NCBI GenBank assembly: GCA_018711185.1
Contig: DVIQ01000073.1
Span: 1 to 64,000 of the forward strand
Origin: Candidatus Limivivens intestinipullorum
Lineage (GTDB): Bacteria; Bacillota; Clostridia; Lachnospirales; Lachnospiraceae
DNA length: 64,000 nucleotides
Direction: 5' to 3'
The notes below the pieces were generated by a model that had not been told where the DNA came from, ran no database searches, and worked only from the letters and a program-made list of their open reading frames with translations. Positions 9,938-17,492 of the stretch are shown here, in pieces. The translations under genes were made by a program, and so were the position numbers. Positions within the stretch are counted from its first letter, which is position 1, and each line of letters starts with the position of its first letter.

Positions 9938-9982
9938 AATGCGTCTTGAATCGGAGGAATTTCCTCCGATTCAAGACGCATT
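9938..9982 (+). terminator. Perfect 22-bp palindromic terminator of the NRPS operon
   Basis: The arms at 9938-9959 and 9961-9982 are exact reverse complements around a single central base, followed by TTTACTTT. On the other strand the arm begins with AAAATGCG, so it could also stop transcription arriving from the right (bidirectional). Confidence 0.85.
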
Positions 9983-10109
9983 TTACTTTGAAAATCCGCC
10001 GCCGGATAGGCGGCATGTATTCAGGGATGCCACGCCCACCAGGCTTTTCCGGGAAGGTGGAACGCCTGCCCCGCGGGCGTATGCCGCAAGCTAACCGCAG
10101 GATGGAATG

Positions 10110-10631
10110 TCAGCGCTCTGGAAGCACTGTAAAGGGAACGGGGTTCATCTGTACTTCGCCGCAGGCGATTTTTTCTCCGGAAGCGCCCGACGGCTGTGTT
10201 GTGAAGTCATCGGGAAGCTCGTGCAGGATGACCGTGTGGCCGGCGGCTTCATCCGGCCGGAATCGGGCCGTATAAAAAATGCAGAGAGCGTAGCCGTCGT
10301 TTCCAAAAAGGGGCGGCAGATCTCCGGCATGGGCAGGATGCGCGCAGCCCTCCGGGTTATAGTGGGGGCCGGTTTCCTCAAAGGGGGAGGCAGGACTTCC
10401 TTTGCAAAGAGCTCCCTCGTGGAGATGGAAACCGAAAACCCGCTCCCGGCAGGCGTCTTCCATGTGGGGAAGACCAGCGGCCTCCGCCGCCACGAGGGTA
10501 CCCTCGAAAAAGGGATAGAAATAGACGACTCCGTGAATATCCGGATATTTTTCGCTGCCGTACAGGAAGGCGTAGGCCTGGGGCGGCGTCTGGAAGAGCC
10601 GGCCAAGAGCCGCTGCCAGCTCGGATCTCAT
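10110..10631 (-). CDS. Cu/Zn-type superoxide dismutase family protein
   Basis: A 173-residue protein with the signature of bacterial SodC-like proteins. It has GFHLHEG (copper ligands), a Cys after it, GPHYNPEGCAHPAHAGDLPP (bridging His, zinc ligands and Asp), IFYTARF, HTVILHELPDDF with the last copper His, and QPSGASGEKIACG with the partner Cys. No signal peptide is visible, so it is probably cytoplasmic or spore-associated, unlike the exported SodC of Gram-negatives. Its start overlaps the stop of the upstream catalase-like gene by ATGA, so the two formed an oxidative-stress operon. All metal ligands appear present. Expression may be affected because the upstream gene has lost its 5' end and promoter. 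Confidence 0.87.
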   Translation of the reverse strand: MRSELAAALGRLFQTPPQAYAFLYGSEKYPDIHGVVYFYPFFEGTLVAAEAAGLPHMEDACRERVFGFHLHEGALCKGSPASPFEETGPHYNPEGCAHPAHAGDLPPLFGNDGYALCIFYTARFRPDEAAGHTVILHELPDDFTTQPSGASGEKIACGEVQMNPVPFTVLPER

Positions 10632-11122
10632 GACGGGTCCTTTCCGCAGGGCGGGCAGGAGACAGGAGCGTCGAAGGAAGGATTAAAGGCATAGAAGTTC
10701 TTGGAATTCAGTTCCTCCTTCACGCGGTTTAGGGTCTCGCCGAACCGCTGGAAATGCACGATTTCTCTGGCCCGCAGAAAGCGGATGGGGTCGCAAACAT
10801 CCGGATCCTTCACCAGACGCAGAATATTGTCGTAGGTAACTCGGGCTTTCTGTTCTGCTGCCAGGTCCTCCGTGAGGTCGGTGATGGGATCGCCTTTGGA
10901 CTGGAACTCGCAGGCATTGAAGGGGATGCCGCCGGCCGCCTGGGGCCAGATGCCGGTGGTATGGTCCACATAGTAGGGACCGAAGCCAGAACGCTCGATT
11001 TCTTCTGGGGAGAGATTCCGGGTGAGCTGGTGGACAATGGTGGCCACGATCTCCATGTGGGCCAGTTCTTCTGTCCCGGAAGAAGCATCGGAAATGTTCC
11101 AATCTATCAAATATGAGGACAA
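10628..11122 (-). pseudogene. Manganese catalase / CotJC-like protein, N-terminus lost
   Basis: About 150 residues match the C-terminal two thirds of manganese catalases (CotJC family): GTEELAHMEIVATIVHQL (Glu/His metal ligands), DHTTGIWPQAAGG, LTEDLAAEQKAR, REIVHFQRFGE. The family normally carries some 60-75 more residues before the GTEELAH motif, with the first metal-binding Glu. Here homology stops at about 11080 and the open frame continues for only a dozen unrelated codons to an ATG at 11122. An IS66 remnant begins within about 100 bases. I read this as a gene truncated by a mobile-element event. It overlaps the SOD gene by four bases. Confidence 0.75.
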
Positions 11123-11169
11123 GCGTGAGGCTTTCGGTTTTAAGGTACATAGCTTTTCGATATTTGAGA

Positions 11170-11490
11170 AAATCTAAAAATATGATGAAGCTAAACGGTT
11201 TGAAGTCGTGGAGGAAAGCACTTATGTTTACAGCTGCCCGAAACGCGGAACAATGAAGCGACCGGGAAAAAGCCATCGCTTCTGAAAGGCAGTATGGCAA
11301 CCCCATCCCTGGCTACAGGCATTATGAACGACTTTTCCGCAAAGGCCATGGCAAATTGGATTATCCAGTGTGCGGAGCGGTATCTGCAGCCGCTTTATGA
11401 TCTGATGAATGAAGAACTGCTGCGGAGTGAATACCTGCATGGTGACGAAACCCGGATCCAGGTGATCAATGAACCGGACCAAAAAATAGA
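11170..11490 (+). mobile_element. IS66-family transposase remnant
   Basis: Reading plus strand from about 11176, the pieces DEAKRFEVVEESTYVYSCP, GSMATPSLATGIM, AKAMANWIIQCAERYLQPLY and EYLHGDETRIQVINEPDQK all match the IS66 TnpC transposase. The segment normally lying between the PSL..IM and the ANWI blocks (the LPLYRQE region) is missing, and homology ends abruptly near 11488. It is an internally deleted, 5'- and 3'-truncated relic. No terminal inverted repeats are visible. Confidence 0.75.
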
Positions 11491-11530
11491 TTTTTCCAGG
11501 GCAAGTGCTGGGGGATTTCTTATTTTGTCT

Positions 11531-11552
11531 AAGTACAGGTAATTACCTACTT
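11531..11552. other. Short palindrome between IS66 remnant and recombinase genes
   Basis: AGGTAATTACCT at 11537-11548 is a perfect palindrome flanked by AAGTAC and ACTT. It lies upstream of the serine recombinase block, where an attachment half-site or crossover site could be. There is no direct evidence that it is one. Confidence 0.2.
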
Positions 11553-11606
11553 ACATTTAATTGGTTCTATGGGACAAGCATTCTCCCATACATTTGGTAG
11601 CGGGAG

Positions 11607-11870
11607 GTGTTTGGTCTGAGACAAAGAAACTTTTTTTACGCGGGAGATCCGATCCCCGCGCTGAACCGGCGGGAACACCGCGCGTTTCTGGATAACCTGC
11701 AGAAGGCTGCCCTGGACTGCCTGGAACAGGAAAATCTTCTGACAAAGACTGAGAAGGAACGCTGTTTCTATATGCTTGAGGAAGGAGGTGCCGGGCGGGA
11801 CGGCCGTTTGCCGGGAAAAGACAGGGAGCCGTACGCCGCGACGGAGGGGATTTCCCGTGGAACGGTATGA
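11607..11870 (+). CDS. Small hypothetical protein preceding the recombinase
   Basis: An 87-residue frame whose last bases overlap the likely GTG start of the recombinase (11857), which suggests translational coupling. The middle has a helical LDCLEQENLLTKTEKERCFYMLEE segment, resembling the short (E)GLIT(E)xEY-type helices in small proteins found next to clostridial recombinases. A GCGGGAGG ribosome binding site lies at 11600-11607, so translation probably starts slightly later than the GTG at 11607, perhaps at the CTG at 11616. Function is unknown. Confidence 0.5.
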   Translation: MFGLRQRNFFYAGDPIPALNRREHRAFLDNLQKAALDCLEQENLLTKTEKERCFYMLEEGGAGRDGRLPGKDREPYAATEGISRGTV

Positions 11871-13509
11871 GCGCTTAAACAGGGAGCGGACGGACAGGCA
11901 GAAGAAAAAGCGAGTAGCCGCTTACTGCCGGGTGTCCACCGATAAGGACGATCAGGCGAACTCCTTTGAGAGCCAGCAGCACTATTTCCGGCAGTATATT
12001 GAACGGAATCCGGACTGGGAGCTGTATGAGATTTTTGCCGATGAGGGCATTACCGGCACGAACACAAAAAAGCGGAAGGAATTTAACCGCATGATCGCCT
12101 GCGCGAAAAACGGGGATTTTGACCTGATTATCACAAAGGAGATTTCCCGCTTTGCCAGAAACACCCTGGACAGCATTTATTACACCCGTGATCTGAAAAA
12201 GCGGGGGGTCGGAGTTCTCTTTTTGAACGACAATATCAATACCCTGGACGGGGACGCGGAGCTTCGCCTGGCGATTATGGCGTCCATTGCCCAGGAGGAG
12301 AGCCGCAGAACCTCCGAGCGTGTGAAATGGGGGCAGAAGCGGCGGATGGAGCAGGGCGTGGTCTTTGGGCGAAGCATGCTGGGCTACGATATCCGGGGCG
12401 GAAGGATGTACCTTAATGAGGAAGGCGCCAGGGTTGTACGCCGGATTTTTGAAAAGTTCACGGAAGAAGGCAAGGGGACTCATGTGATTGCCAGGGAGCT
12501 GACGGAGGAGGGACTCCGCCCTCCGGGGGGAAAGGAATGGCAGAATACGGTGATCCTGAGGATTCTCCGGAATGAGAAATACTGCGGCGACCTGGTCCAG
12601 AAAAAAACGTACACCCCGGATTTTTTGTCCCATGAAAAGAAATACAACCGGGGACAGGAGGAATTCATTATTCTGAAAAACCATCACGAACCGATCATCT
12701 CACGGGCAGTGTTTGAAAAAGCAAACCGGCTTTTGGACGAACGGGGGCGTTCTCAGGAGGGGAAGTCCAAATACAGCCGCCGCTATCCGTTTTCCGGGAA
12801 AATCAAATGCGGCTGCTGCGGAGCCGGGTATGTGGCCAGGACAAAAAGACGGGCGGATGGAAGCATTTGCCGGACGTGGCGCTGCTACGAGGCGGTACTG
12901 CACGGAGCCCTGCGTGTAGATTCTGGGAGAAAGTCCGTGGGATGCGGCGGTCCCACCCTTCGGGAAGAAGAACTGCGGGTTCTTTTGCGCCTTGTAAGGC
13001 AAAGCTTGCGGTACGACCGAAAAGAGCTGGAAACCCGCCTGACCGGACTGATCCGCGCCGCGGTGTCCGCGGACAGCGTTTGCCTGGCCGGAAAGGAAAT
13101 CCGCAGGGACGGCGCAGAGACAGAAAGGCTGAAAGCCCGGATGAGAGAGATCGAAAAGCAGCGCCAAAGTCTTATGGAGCGGTATCTGGCGGAGGAAATC
13201 GACGGGGAGGCATTCGCGGCGGAAAGGGAAAAATGCGACGCGGTTTTCGCCGGGTTTCAGGCAATGCTTGACCGGGCAAAAGAGCCGGTGAAAAGAACAA
13301 AAGAGCAGCGGGAGCGGGAGGCCGGAATGCGAAAGGCCATTGCTGCTTTTTTTGATGGGGAAACAGGGGAGGAAGCCTTCTGCCGGTATCTTCTGGAGCG
13401 GATTGTGGTAAAGGATCGGCAAGGGGTTGGGGTGTATTTGAGAGATCTGGCGTTTGAATGGCGCTTCGAGGGCTTGCTTTTTGACAAGGATTCTGCTATG
13501 GTTGAGTAA
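11857..13509 (+). CDS. Large serine recombinase (site-specific integrase type)
   Basis: A 550-residue protein when started at the GTG at 11857, which follows GGAGGGGA by six bases; the open frame extends 81 bases further upstream without a better site. The resolvase domain has YCRVSTD with catalytic Ser27, EGITGT, KEISRFARN and EESRRTSERVKWG. Then come the recombinase domain (LGYDI...GAGARVVRRIFE type, about 185-290), a zinc ribbon (KCGCCGAGYVAR with later Cys residues in WRC and VGCGG) and a C-terminal coiled coil. Large serine recombinases move phages, integrative elements and transposons. No cargo, conjugation or phage genes lie nearby, so it is either an orphan of a decayed element or an island marker. 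It looks intact. Confidence 0.9.
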   Translation: MERYERLNRERTDRQKKKRVAAYCRVSTDKDDQANSFESQQHYFRQYIERNPDWELYEIFADEGITGTNTKKRKEFNRMIACAKNGDFDLIITKEISRFARNTLDSIYYTRDLKKRGVGVLFLNDNINTLDGDAELRLAIMASIAQEESRRTSERVKWGQKRRMEQGVVFGRSMLGYDIRGGRMYLNEEGARVVRRIFEKFTEEGKGTHVIARELTEEGLRPPGGKEWQNTVILRILRNEKYCGDLVQKKTYTPDFLSHEKKYNRGQEEFIILKNHHEPIISRAVFEKANRLLDERGRSQEGKSKYSRRYPFSGKIKCGCCGAGYVARTKRRADGSICRTWRCYEAVLHGALRVDSGRKSVGCGGPTLREEELRVLLRLVRQSLRYDRKELETRLTGLIRAAVSADSVCLAGKEIRRDGAETERLKARMREIEKQRQSLMERYLAEEIDGEAFAAEREKCDAVFAGFQAMLDRAKEPVKRTKEQREREAGMRKAIAAFFDGETGEEAFCRYLLERIVVKDRQGVGVYLRDLAFEWRFEGLLFDKDSAMVE

Positions 13510-13603
13510 CAAACGTGACGGTTTTGGAACTTGAGGAAAAGCTTTCGTATGGAAAGGCAGGTCCTGAACCGCCGCGAATACACAAACAGGGCAGGAGATG
13601 CGG

Positions 13604-14737
13604 ATGAAAAAGAAAAAACTGTTGATTACCGGATTTGAACCATTCCATGGAGGAACGGTGAATCCTTCCTGGGAAGCGGTGGCGGCTCTTCCGGAGCAGA
13701 TCGGGGAGTGGGAGCTGACAAAACTGCGGATTCCCGTGATTTTTGGGAAAGCGGGGGAAGCGGTTCTGAAAAAGGCGGAGACGCTTGGACCGGATGTGAT
13801 TTTGTGTGTGGGACAGGCCGGCGGAAGGAACGCCGTAACACCGGAAGTTCTTGCCGTCAATGTAAAGGACGCGCCGTTTCCGGACAATGCGGGACAGCTT
13901 CCGGTAAAGGAGCCGGTGGTTCCCGGAGGGGAATGCGCGTATTTTTCCACGGTGCCGGTTCGGAACCTGGTTCGGAAAGTCCGGGAGGCAGGGATTTCCT
14001 GCCGTCTGTCTTATTCCGCCGGCGTCTATGTGTGCAACGACGTTCTCTACCGGGTGCTGGAGCGGTATCACGGCACGGAAACAAAGGCGGGTTTTGTTCA
14101 TGTGCCGTTTTTGCCGGAACAGGCAGGGGAAGGACAGCCCTCTATGACCCTTGAGGAGATGACGCGAGCCTTGACGGCCGCGGTGATGGCTTTGGACGGG
14201 GACTGCGCGGCCGAATACCGCAGCATTGGGACGGAAGAGATCTGCCGGGAATTGTTTCGGGATTTTACACGCCGCCAGGAGGTTACGAAATGCTGGCGGC
14301 GGGACGGGGACGCATGGACAGTGAAAGACGTCCCGTTTACAGACGACTGGAGCGAAGAGGACTATAAAACGCTGGTTTTGCGTCTGAAGAAAACCGCGGC
14401 GTCCGGCGGGCTGGTGTACGGAGCGTTCTGCCAGGGGAAGCTTACGGGCTTTGCGGCAGTGGAGCCGGAATTCTTTGGCGGAGAGCAGAGGTATCTGGAT
14501 CTGTCTTTTCTTCACGTTTCCCAGGATTATCGCGGGCAGGGAATCGGCACGGAGCTTTTCCAGGCAGCCAGGGAATGGGCCGGGAGGAAAGGCGCGAAGA
14601 AGCTGTATATTTCTGCCCATTCCGCCGTGGAAACCCAGGCCTTTTACCGGCGTATGGGCTGCAGCGAAGCGCAGGTATACCATCCAGGACACGTTTTGGA
14701 AGAGCCTTTTGACTGCCAGCTTGAATTGGAAATCTGA
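13604..14737 (+). CDS. Pyroglutamyl-peptidase I / GNAT acetyltransferase fusion
   Basis: The N-terminal ~200 residues are a full C15 pyroglutamyl peptidase: ITGFEPF, CVGQAGGR, Glu81 in TPE, DNAG, SAGVYVCN with Cys144, and GFVHVPF with His166. This is the complete Glu/Cys/His triad at the spacing seen in bacterial Pcp. From about residue 205 a second domain continues in the same frame with GNAT features (LTGFAAVEPEF, then YRGQGIGTELF for acetyl-CoA binding, and AFYRRMGC). Known Pcp proteins are about 200-215 residues, so this is a fusion. ATG 13604 is preferred over 13598 because GCAGGAG then has normal spacing. Peptidase activity would remove N-terminal pyroglutamate; the GNAT substrate is unknown, though the freed amino terminus is an obvious candidate (inference). 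Confidence 0.85.
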   Translation: MKKKKLLITGFEPFHGGTVNPSWEAVAALPEQIGEWELTKLRIPVIFGKAGEAVLKKAETLGPDVILCVGQAGGRNAVTPEVLAVNVKDAPFPDNAGQLPVKEPVVPGGECAYFSTVPVRNLVRKVREAGISCRLSYSAGVYVCNDVLYRVLERYHGTETKAGFVHVPFLPEQAGEGQPSMTLEEMTRALTAAVMALDGDCAAEYRSIGTEEICRELFRDFTRRQEVTKCWRRDGDAWTVKDVPFTDDWSEEDYKTLVLRLKKTAASGGLVYGAFCQGKLTGFAAVEPEFFGGEQRYLDLSFLHVSQDYRGQGIGTELFQAAREWAGRKGAKKLYISAHSAVETQAFYRRMGCSEAQVYHPGHVLEEPFDCQLELEI

Positions 14738-14778
14738 CCGCGGCTTAAGCGTTACAGATTTTCTTAAGAAAGAATTCG

Positions 14779-14807
14779 TTGCCTTTGGGGGACAAACCCT
14801 TTATACT
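14779..14807 (+). promoter_or_regulatory. Sigma-A-type promoter for the GerMN lipoprotein
   Basis: TTGCCT at 14779-14784 and TATACT at 14802-14807 are separated by exactly 17 bases, with the lipoprotein start codon 32 bases downstream of the -10 box. Confidence 0.6.
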
Positions 14808-14838
14808 TAAGAAAAAAGGAAAGGAAAGATGCTTTGTT

Positions 14839-15759
14839 ATGAGAAAACTTGCGCTTTTTGCCGCCCTTTGTCTAGTACTTACCGGCTGTGCCGGACCGTC
14901 CGGTCAGATGTCGGACACGGAAAACGGGACTTCGGAAAGCTCTGCCGCGGAGAGCGCGGCGGAAGAAGAATCTGCTGCGGAAAGCGCGGCTGCGGAAGCT
15001 TCAGCTACGGAGAACCTTGCGGAATCCGGTGAGGCCGGCGGGAATACGGAGGCTCCTTCCGCGGAAAGCGGGAACACGGAAGGTTCCGCCGGCGGAAATT
15101 CGCAGGCCCAGGATACCGCGGCGGAAACCATGAATACGGAGGCCCCCGCCGCGGAGGCAACGGATACGGAGGATGCGGACGCGGGAATTCCGGATACCGA
15201 AGGAAGCGCGGATACGGAAGTCCTGGATGTGGAAGAAGTTGACACGGAAAGCCCTGCTGTGGAAGTGGTGGAATCGGGAGGCGCTGCAGCCGAAAGCACA
15301 GAGTCCGACACGCCCATCGCGGAAACAGAAACCGTTTCCGGGGAAACCGAATTTTCCGGTACGGAACTTCCGGATATAGAGGTGGTGGATACGGTCCTGA
15401 CTGTTTACGCTCCGGACGATATGGCGGAGAGTTTTGTGACAACAGAAGTGGAGATTGCGGCTCTGAACGAGGAAACGGTTGTGGAGCAGCTTATTGAGGC
15501 GGGTGTTCTCCCGGAGGGAACGGAAATAAACAGCTTTGCTCAGAGCGCGGATAAAACCCGGCTTACGGCGGATTTTAATTCCGCTTTCCGCGATCATCTG
15601 AACTCGATGGGAACTGCCGGAGAATATGTGATCCTTGGCAGTGTGGTGAATACTTTTTTAACGGCTTATGACGCGGACAGCATACTGATTACGGTGGACC
15701 AGGAGAGTTTAGAAACCGGGCATAATATTTACGACCAGCCGTTGAACTTTTATGAGTAA
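14839..15759 (+). CDS. GerMN-domain lipoprotein with long acidic low-complexity region
   Basis: A 306-residue protein starting at ATG 14839 (GGAAAG ten bases upstream). MRKLALFAALCLVLTGC is a lipoprotein signal peptide with lipobox LTGC. Residues about 25-190 are low complexity and acidic, built from Ala, Glu, Ser, Thr and Asp with recurring xTExAP- and xDTE-like units. The C-terminal ~120 residues resemble the GerMN domain: LTVYAPDD, EVEIAALNEETVVEQLIEAGVLPEGTEI, LTADFNSAF, and VVNTFLTAYDADSILITVD. GerMN occurs in spore germination and sporulation lipoproteins. The long acidic stretch probably spans or decorates the cell wall. It is a single-gene unit with its own promoter and a terminator downstream. 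Confidence 0.8.
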   Translation: MRKLALFAALCLVLTGCAGPSGQMSDTENGTSESSAAESAAEEESAAESAAAEASATENLAESGEAGGNTEAPSAESGNTEGSAGGNSQAQDTAAETMNTEAPAAEATDTEDADAGIPDTEGSADTEVLDVEEVDTESPAVEVVESGGAAAESTESDTPIAETETVSGETEFSGTELPDIEVVDTVLTVYAPDDMAESFVTTEVEIAALNEETVVEQLIEAGVLPEGTEINSFAQSADKTRLTADFNSAFRDHLNSMGTAGEYVILGSVVNTFLTAYDADSILITVDQESLETGHNIYDQPLNFYE

Positions 15760-15818
15760 ACCTGCATACGCCCGCGTGGCGGGCGTACCACCGGATTCTT
15801 ACCCGGCTATGAGGCAAA

Positions 15819-15857
15819 CGCAGCGGAGAAATAATATTCCGCTGCGCTTATTTTTTG
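15819..15857 (+). terminator. Rho-independent terminator after the GerMN lipoprotein
   Basis: Stem arms CGCAGCGGA (15819-15827) and TCCGCTGCG (15838-15846) are followed by CTTATTTTTTG. A GC-rich inverted repeat (ACGCCCGC / GCGGGCGT, about 15768-15786) lies just upstream and may add to termination. Confidence 0.8.
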
Positions 15858-15920
15858 TTATAAAAACTTTTGAAAATTTTCTGCATAGAGGGAAAGGCGC
15901 GTCGGCTGCAGCGGGAAGGA

Positions 15921-16697
15921 TTAACTTCCGGCGCTCTGATACCTTTTCAGCCCGGCTCTCCAGAGCAGGAAATCAATTCCCGCCGCGGCCAGAAGAATCA
16001 GCGCCATAGCGATTTCCACCGGAAATAGGCGGCCGGATTTCAGGGAAAGCAGAGGATAATAATTTACAAAAGCCAGAGGAAACAGAAACGTCAGAAAGAA
16101 AGAGATTCCTCTGCCGTAAATATTTAAGGGGTAGTTCACAAAATCCTGGACGGAATAGAATAAAGTCATGGCCGTGTGATTTGTCCGGTAAAACCAGAAG
16201 GACAGGGTACCAATGAAGAAAAACACGGCTCCGTAAAACAGGGTTCCAAACAGAATCACTTCCCCCAGAAACAGAATTTTCCGCGGAGTCCAGAGAATAT
16301 CCATGCGTCCAAAACAGAACAGCCCGATGAGAAGATTTGGGATTACCGTTCCGAAAATGCTGAACAGATCGATTTCATGGGCAGCCAGCTGAAAAATCAC
16401 GGAGCGGGGCCTGGTTAAATATACGTCCAGGTTTCCGGAGATGATTTCATTTTCCAAAAAACGAAACTGCTTAAAAAAGCCGTTTGCGCACCCGGATATG
16501 ATGTTCAGCAGGACGCCGAGAAAAAGAACGTCAAGATAGGACCAGTCCCCCATGCCGCCAAAGGCGGAAAAGACGCCCCAGAGCACCAGAAAGGATGTCA
16601 GCTGATAGGGCAGCGCGGCCAGGATGGAGCTTATGAAATTTTTCATATATTGGCAGCGGGCCCGAAGATAGGCCAGAATCATTTTTCCGTAAAGCAT
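15921..16697 (-). CDS. ABC-2 type transporter permease
   Basis: A 258-residue membrane protein with about six hydrophobic segments. Features such as LENEIISGNLDVYLTRP and the final NYYPLLSLKSGR match the ABC-2 permease family (DUF990-like) that is typically found as two unequal permeases with one ATPase. It is the third gene of the minus-strand exporter operon, three bases after the neighbouring permease. The substrate is unknown; drugs, lipids or peptides are transported by relatives. Confidence 0.82.
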   Translation of the reverse strand: MLYGKMILAYLRARCQYMKNFISSILAALPYQLTSFLVLWGVFSAFGGMGDWSYLDVLFLGVLLNIISGCANGFFKQFRFLENEIISGNLDVYLTRPRSVIFQLAAHEIDLFSIFGTVIPNLLIGLFCFGRMDILWTPRKILFLGEVILFGTLFYGAVFFFIGTLSFWFYRTNHTAMTLFYSVQDFVNYPLNIYGRGISFFLTFLFPLAFVNYYPLLSLKSGRLFPVEIAMALILLAAAGIDFLLWRAGLKRYQSAGS

Positions 16698-16700
16698 ATC

Positions 16701-17492
16701 TCAACCTCCAAGACTTTCCGCTTTCTGCGCGATCTTTTTCCATACAAGACCCAGCAGCAAAAGCATGGCCAGCAGCCATACAGCCTGCATACCGATATAG
16801 GAGCCGGCGCGGTCCGGCGCGATTCGTCCGCACAAAATCGCCAGGGGAACCTGAAGCATGTACTGAAACGGCAGGACGTTCACAATGCGCTGCAGGATCT
16901 GCGGATAAAACCAGGTAGGGACAATCAGACCGGAAAAGATTGTTACCATAATGTCCTTCAGCATAAACAGTCCGGAGGTTTCAATCCAGGTAAAGCTCAT
17001 CAGGGAGAGGAGCATAATCAGCGCGCATAAAATCAGATTTCCGAGTATGGCGGAGACGGCAAACAGCAGGATACTTCCGGCGGAGAGGTTCAGTCCGGGA
17101 TTCACAAACAGAAGGATGAAAAGCAGCATGGGAATGCCCTTAAAGAAGAAGCTCCACAGGTGACAGCCGCAGGATTTGCTGAACATATAAAACAGGTAAT
17201 TCACGGGATACAGCAGTTTGCAGATGAAGTTTCCTTCTTTTACATCACTTAAGATTTCATTTTGCATTTCCTCATGATTGAATAAATTTAAGAACCAGCT
17301 CATGGAAGAGTAAAGGAGCATCTGCCGGACGGAGGTATCGTGAATCACCGAATTTTCACCGTATAAGGCGCGCCAGAAAAACTGCATCATAAGAATGCCC
17401 AGGAGCGCTGTAAAAATACTCAGAAGATTCTGGGCTTTGTAGTAGGCCATTCGTTTGAAGGCTTTTTGGCTAATGGTCAGAAATTGTTTCAT
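16701..17492 (-). CDS. ABC-2 type transporter permease
   Basis: A 263-residue hydrophobic protein with about six membrane segments. The internal sequence DVKEGNFICKLLYPVNYLFY resembles the conserved cytoplasmic loop of its partner (ISGNLDVYLTRP), so the two permeases are distant homologues and probably form a heterodimer. Its start overlaps the end of the ATPase gene by 23 bases, indicating coupled translation. Unlike the sugar importers elsewhere in the window it has no EAA loop, consistent with export. Confidence 0.82.
   Translation of the reverse strand: MKQFLTISQKAFKRMAYYKAQNLLSIFTALLGILMMQFFWRALYGENSVIHDTSVRQMLLYSSMSWFLNLFNHEEMQNEILSDVKEGNFICKLLYPVNYLFYMFSKSCGCHLWSFFFKGIPMLLFILLFVNPGLNLSAGSILLFAVSAILGNLILCALIMLLSLMSFTWIETSGLFMLKDIMVTIFSGLIVPTWFYPQILQRIVNVLPFQYMLQVPLAILCGRIAPDRAGSYIGMQAVWLLAMLLLLGLVWKKIAQKAESLGG

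Noticed and set aside
9938-9982. Perfect palindrome considered as an operator or att site
   Set aside because: Position after the operon and the flanking T-rich (and A-rich on the other side) sequence fit a bidirectional terminator better.
12700-13950. A 416-codon minus-strand open frame across the recombinase and Pcp genes
   Set aside because: Low-complexity translation rich in Pro, Ser and Phe, no family resemblance, and it overlaps two well-supported genes.
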